Below are positions 4,457 to 6,611 of a stretch of DNA of 6,611 nt, in pieces. The position numbers were made by a program, and so were the translations under genes. The notes under the pieces are model-generated. The model did no database searches and was not told the origin of the DNA. It saw only the letters and a program-made list of their open reading frames with translations. The DNA is from an uncultured Eubacteriales bacterium. Lineage in GTDB: Bacteria; Bacillota; Clostridia; Oscillospirales; Acutalibacteraceae. The stretch lies in contig OMPZ01000094.1 in assembly GCA_900313125.1 (NCBI GenBank), positions 1-6,611 of the forward strand, written 5' to 3'. How positions within the stretch are numbered: the first letter of the stretch is position 1; each line of letters opens with the position of its first letter.

Positions 4457-6526
4457 TTACTCTGTAAGCTCAGCCTTGCGCTGCTCGATCACCTTGTCTG
4501 CAACGTTCTGAGGAGCGTCCTCGTAGCGCGCGAACTCGAAGGTGAAGCCGCCTCTGCCCTGAGTTGCCTGACGGAGGAAGATCGCGAAGTCGTGCATCTC
4601 AGCCATAGGAACGTCGGCTTCGATCGTCTGATAGCCCGTCTCTGCCGGGTTCATGCCGAGCACTCTGCCGCGGCGCTTTGTGATCTCGCCCATGATGTCG
4701 CCCATGTTGCCGTCGGGAACCGTCGCCTTGAGCGAGCCGATAGGCTCGAGAAGTACGGGCTTAGCCTGCGGCATACCGTTCTTGTAAGCGATGGACGCAG
4801 CGGTCTTGAACGCCATTTCCGAAGAGTCTACCGGGTGGTACGAGCCGTCGTAGAGCGTAGCTTTAAGACCGACAACGGGGTAGCCCGCGAGCGGACCCTT
4901 AGCGATGCTTTCTCTCAGACCCTTCTCAACAGCGGGGAAGAAGCCCTTCGGCACAGAACCGCCGACAACTCTCTGGTCGAACAGGAGATCTTCGCCGTCA
5001 TACGGCTCGAACTCGATCCACACGTCGCCGAACTGACCGTGACCGCCCGACTGCTTCTTGTGTCTGCCCTGTACCTGTACCTTTTTCTTGATCGTCTCTC
5101 TGTAAGCTACCTTCGGCGTGTCGAGCGTAACGTCAACGCCGTACTTATTCTTGAGCTTGGAAACAACAACGTCGAGATGCTGCTCGCCGAGACCGGAAAT
5201 CACCATCTGATGTGTTTCGTGGTTGTGAGTGTAAACGAGGGTCTTATCTTCCTCGCAAAGCTTTAGGATGCTCTGCGCTACCTTGTCCTCCTCGCCCTTT
5301 TTCTTCGGCGCAATAGCCATTGAATACGACGGGTTCGGATAGTCGATGCCCTCTATAGTTACCTTTCTGACGGGTGAGCAAAGCGTGTCGCCCGTAGCGG
5401 TGTAAAGCAGCTTCGCGATGCAGCCGATGTCGCCTGCGCCAACGTAGGAAACCTCCTCCTGCTTTTTGCCCCTCGGGATCATTACCTTAGTGATCCTCTC
5501 GCTTTCGCCCGTTCTCATGTTGATGAGCGGAGTAGCGGCGGAAACCTTGCCGGAAATAACCTTGAAGAACGACAGCTTGCCTACGAACGGGTCGGAGACC
5601 GTTTTGAAAACGAGCGCAGCGGTAGCCGCGTTCTGGCTGACTGCAAGCTCTACAACGTCGCCGTTGGGGTCGGAACCGATCTCGCTGCCCTTAGACGCCG
5701 CGTTCGGAGCGAGCCATACAAGGCTGTTGAGGAACTGGTCGATACCGTAGGTGAGCTGAGCGTCGCCGCAGAATACGGGGCAGATAGAGCCGTCCTTAAC
5801 GCCCTGCGATACGCCCATGATGATCTCCTCGGGGGTGAACTCCTCGCCCATGAGGAACTTGTCGAGCAGCTCTTCGCTCGTCTCGGCAACAGCTTCTTTG
5901 ATAGCGGTACGCAGACCCTCGAGCCTGTCGCCCATGTCGGGCAGCGGAACCTGCTTGACTGTGCCGTTTTCATATTTATACGCTTTGTAATCGAAAAGAT
6001 TCACATAGGTGTTAGCCTGACCGTTCTCGATGTAGGGAACGACTACCGGGCAGACAGACGGACCGAACTCCGCCTTGAGCGTTTCAAAAACGCGGTAGAA
6101 ACGCGCGCTCTCGTCGCAAAGACCGTTTACGAAGAAAATCTTTGTAAGACCCTGCTTTTCTGCGAGCTTAACGGCCTTCTCCGTGCCGATGTTCACGCCG
6201 TTTTTGCCGGATACAACGATGACTGCGCTGTCGGCTGCGCGCATACCCTCGTAAAGACCGCCCTGGAAATCGAGCAGACCGGGGGTGTCGATAATATTGA
6301 TCTTATTGCCCTTCCACTCCATCGGAGCGATAGAGGACACAACGGAAACCTTTCTCTTGATCTCCTCGGGGTCGAAGTCAAGCACGGTGTTGCCGTCCTC
6401 GATCTTGCCGAGCCTGTCGGACGCGCCCGACAGATAGAGCATAGCCTCTGCGAGCGATGTCTTGCCGCAGGAGCCGTGGCCTGCGAGCGCAATATTAAAA
6501 ATCTTGTTTGGTTCGTACTGTTTCAA
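4457..6526 (-). CDS. Elongation factor G-like translational GTPase (EF-G paralogue)
   Basis: A 689-residue protein with the full EF-G domain order, presumably acting in the cytoplasm on the ribosome. The G domain (about 9-275) has P-loop GHGSCGKT (16-23) and DTPGLLDF (80-87). Domain II contains DPFVGKLSFFKVISG (312-326). Domain III contains GLGEQHLD (445-452). Domain IV contains QSGGHGQFGDV (492-502) and the tip motif DGSYHPVDSSE with His564. Domain V contains NMGDIMGEITKRRGRV (607-622) and TQGRGGFTFEF (655-665). The guanine-recognition motif is aberrant: NGLC (134-137) replaces the usual NKMD, and G5 reads GDA instead of GSA. It resembles the EF-G-like paralogues of Clostridia more than str-operon FusA, and no ribosomal neighbours are present. 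The start is taken as TTG at 6526, 10 bases after AAAGGAG; the in-frame ATG at 6592 adds 22 residues unlike the family and has no ribosome site visible in the window. Confidence 0.88.
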   Translation of the reverse strand: MKQYEPNKIFNIALAGHGSCGKTSLAEAMLYLSGASDRLGKIEDGNTVLDFDPEEIKRKVSVVSSIAPMEWKGNKINIIDTPGLLDFQGGLYEGMRAADSAVIVVSGKNGVNIGTEKAVKLAEKQGLTKIFFVNGLCDESARFYRVFETLKAEFGPSVCPVVVPYIENGQANTYVNLFDYKAYKYENGTVKQVPLPDMGDRLEGLRTAIKEAVAETSEELLDKFLMGEEFTPEEIIMGVSQGVKDGSICPVFCGDAQLTYGIDQFLNSLVWLAPNAASKGSEIGSDPNGDVVELAVSQNAATAALVFKTVSDPFVGKLSFFKVISGKVSAATPLINMRTGESERITKVMIPRGKKQEEVSYVGAGDIGCIAKLLYTATGDTLCSPVRKVTIEGIDYPNPSYSMAIAPKKKGEEDKVAQSILKLCEEDKTLVYTHNHETHQMVISGLGEQHLDVVVSKLKNKYGVDVTLDTPKVAYRETIKKKVQVQGRHKKQSGGHGQFGDVWIEFEPYDGEDLLFDQRVVGGSVPKGFFPAVEKGLRESIAKGPLAGYPVVGLKATLYDGSYHPVDSSEMAFKTAASIAYKNGMPQAKPVLLEPIGSLKATVPDGNMGDIMGEITKRRGRVLGMNPAETGYQTIEADVPMAEMHDFAIFLRQATQGRGGFTFEFARYEDAPQNVADKVIEQRKAELTE

Positions 6527-6536
6527 TGCGGAATAA

Positions 6537-6543
6537 CTCCTTT
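6537..6543 (-). promoter_or_regulatory. Ribosome binding site that selects a TTG start for the EF-G-like gene
   Basis: AAAGGAG on the minus strand, 10 bases before TTG at 6526. The protein from that TTG (M-KQYEPNKIFNIALAGHG) has the usual short lead into the P-loop. Confidence 0.7.
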
Positions 6544-6572
6544 CGCTGTAAATGATCGTTAGATGTACGGGA

Positions 6573-6601
6573 ATAATATGCTTTGCAAACATTACAAATA
6601 A
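6573..6601 (-). promoter_or_regulatory. Weak candidate promoter of the EF-G-like gene
   Basis: TATTAT (6573-6578) is a fair -10 on the minus strand; TTATTT 17 bases upstream is a poor -35. A start point near 6566 would exclude the ATG at 6592 from the message. The window ends here, so a better promoter could lie further upstream. Confidence 0.3.
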
Positions 6602-6611
6602 TAATTCCCAC

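Noticed and set aside
4430..5266. 278-codon open frame on the plus strand, preceded by a GGGGAAAG sequence and an ATG
   Set aside because: It runs antisense to the C-terminal half of the clearly conserved EF-G-like gene, its start lies beside that gene's terminator, and its product is rich in Arg, Leu and Val with no recognisable motif. It is a by-product of the codon use of the real gene.
6527..6592. 22-residue N-terminal extension of the EF-G-like protein from the ATG at 6592
   Set aside because: No ribosome site is visible before this ATG, the added residues do not resemble EF-G, the region holds the likely promoter, and AAAGGAG sits correctly before TTG at 6526.
6579..6592. TTTGCAAA palindrome upstream of the EF-G-like gene
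   Set aside because: Only eight bases are symmetric and the flanking bases do not extend the symmetry, so it is not distinguishable from chance in AT-rich DNA.

Overview
All genes in this window are on the minus strand. The window suggests a Gram-positive anaerobe of the Clostridia, probably a Ruminococcus/Oscillospiraceae-type gut bacterium. Reasons: strong AAGGAGG-type ribosome sites, AT-rich intergenic stretches with A-tracts around moderately GC-rich genes, an EF-G-like paralogue of a type I associate with Clostridia, and small ECF sigma factors paired with single-pass membrane proteins. The genus is inferred, not shown by any marker gene.

Layout in transcription order, high to low coordinates. 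(1) 6526-4457 encodes an elongation factor G-like translational GTPase with a TTG start, closed by a strong terminator at 4371-4415. (2) 4242-2524 is cassette 2: an ECF sigma factor followed by a single-pass membrane protein, the presumed anti-sigma factor. It is preceded by a 26-bp near-perfect palindrome, an A-tract and a distinctive promoter-like block. (3) 2385-1576 encodes a secreted protein with a clear signal peptide, preceded by two candidate promoters and an inverted repeat, and closed by a terminator-like hairpin at 1469-1500. (4) 1366-1 is cassette 1, a paralogue of cassette 2, with sigma and anti-sigma genes overlapping by 4 bp. Its membrane protein runs off the left edge.

How it may work together. 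The two sigma genes carry the same upstream block (AAAAACACCCCCT, then TTTATA, then AGAAGGGAG, with identical spacing), as expected if each sigma factor transcribes its own operon. The outer parts of both membrane proteins and the C-terminal third of the secreted protein share a recognisable domain (N-x-x-G-E, then G-Y-V-x-R-x-D, then V-Y-x-[FL]-x-x-x-G-x-x-[IV]). The secreted gene has a weaker match to the sigma block at the same spacing. The main hypothesis is a duplicated envelope-signalling module in which a secreted protein carries the same domain as the two membrane regulators. This is inference from sequence pattern and context.

No tRNA, rRNA, CRISPR array, transposon or riboswitch was seen. 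No gene-free stretch exceeds about 215 bp.
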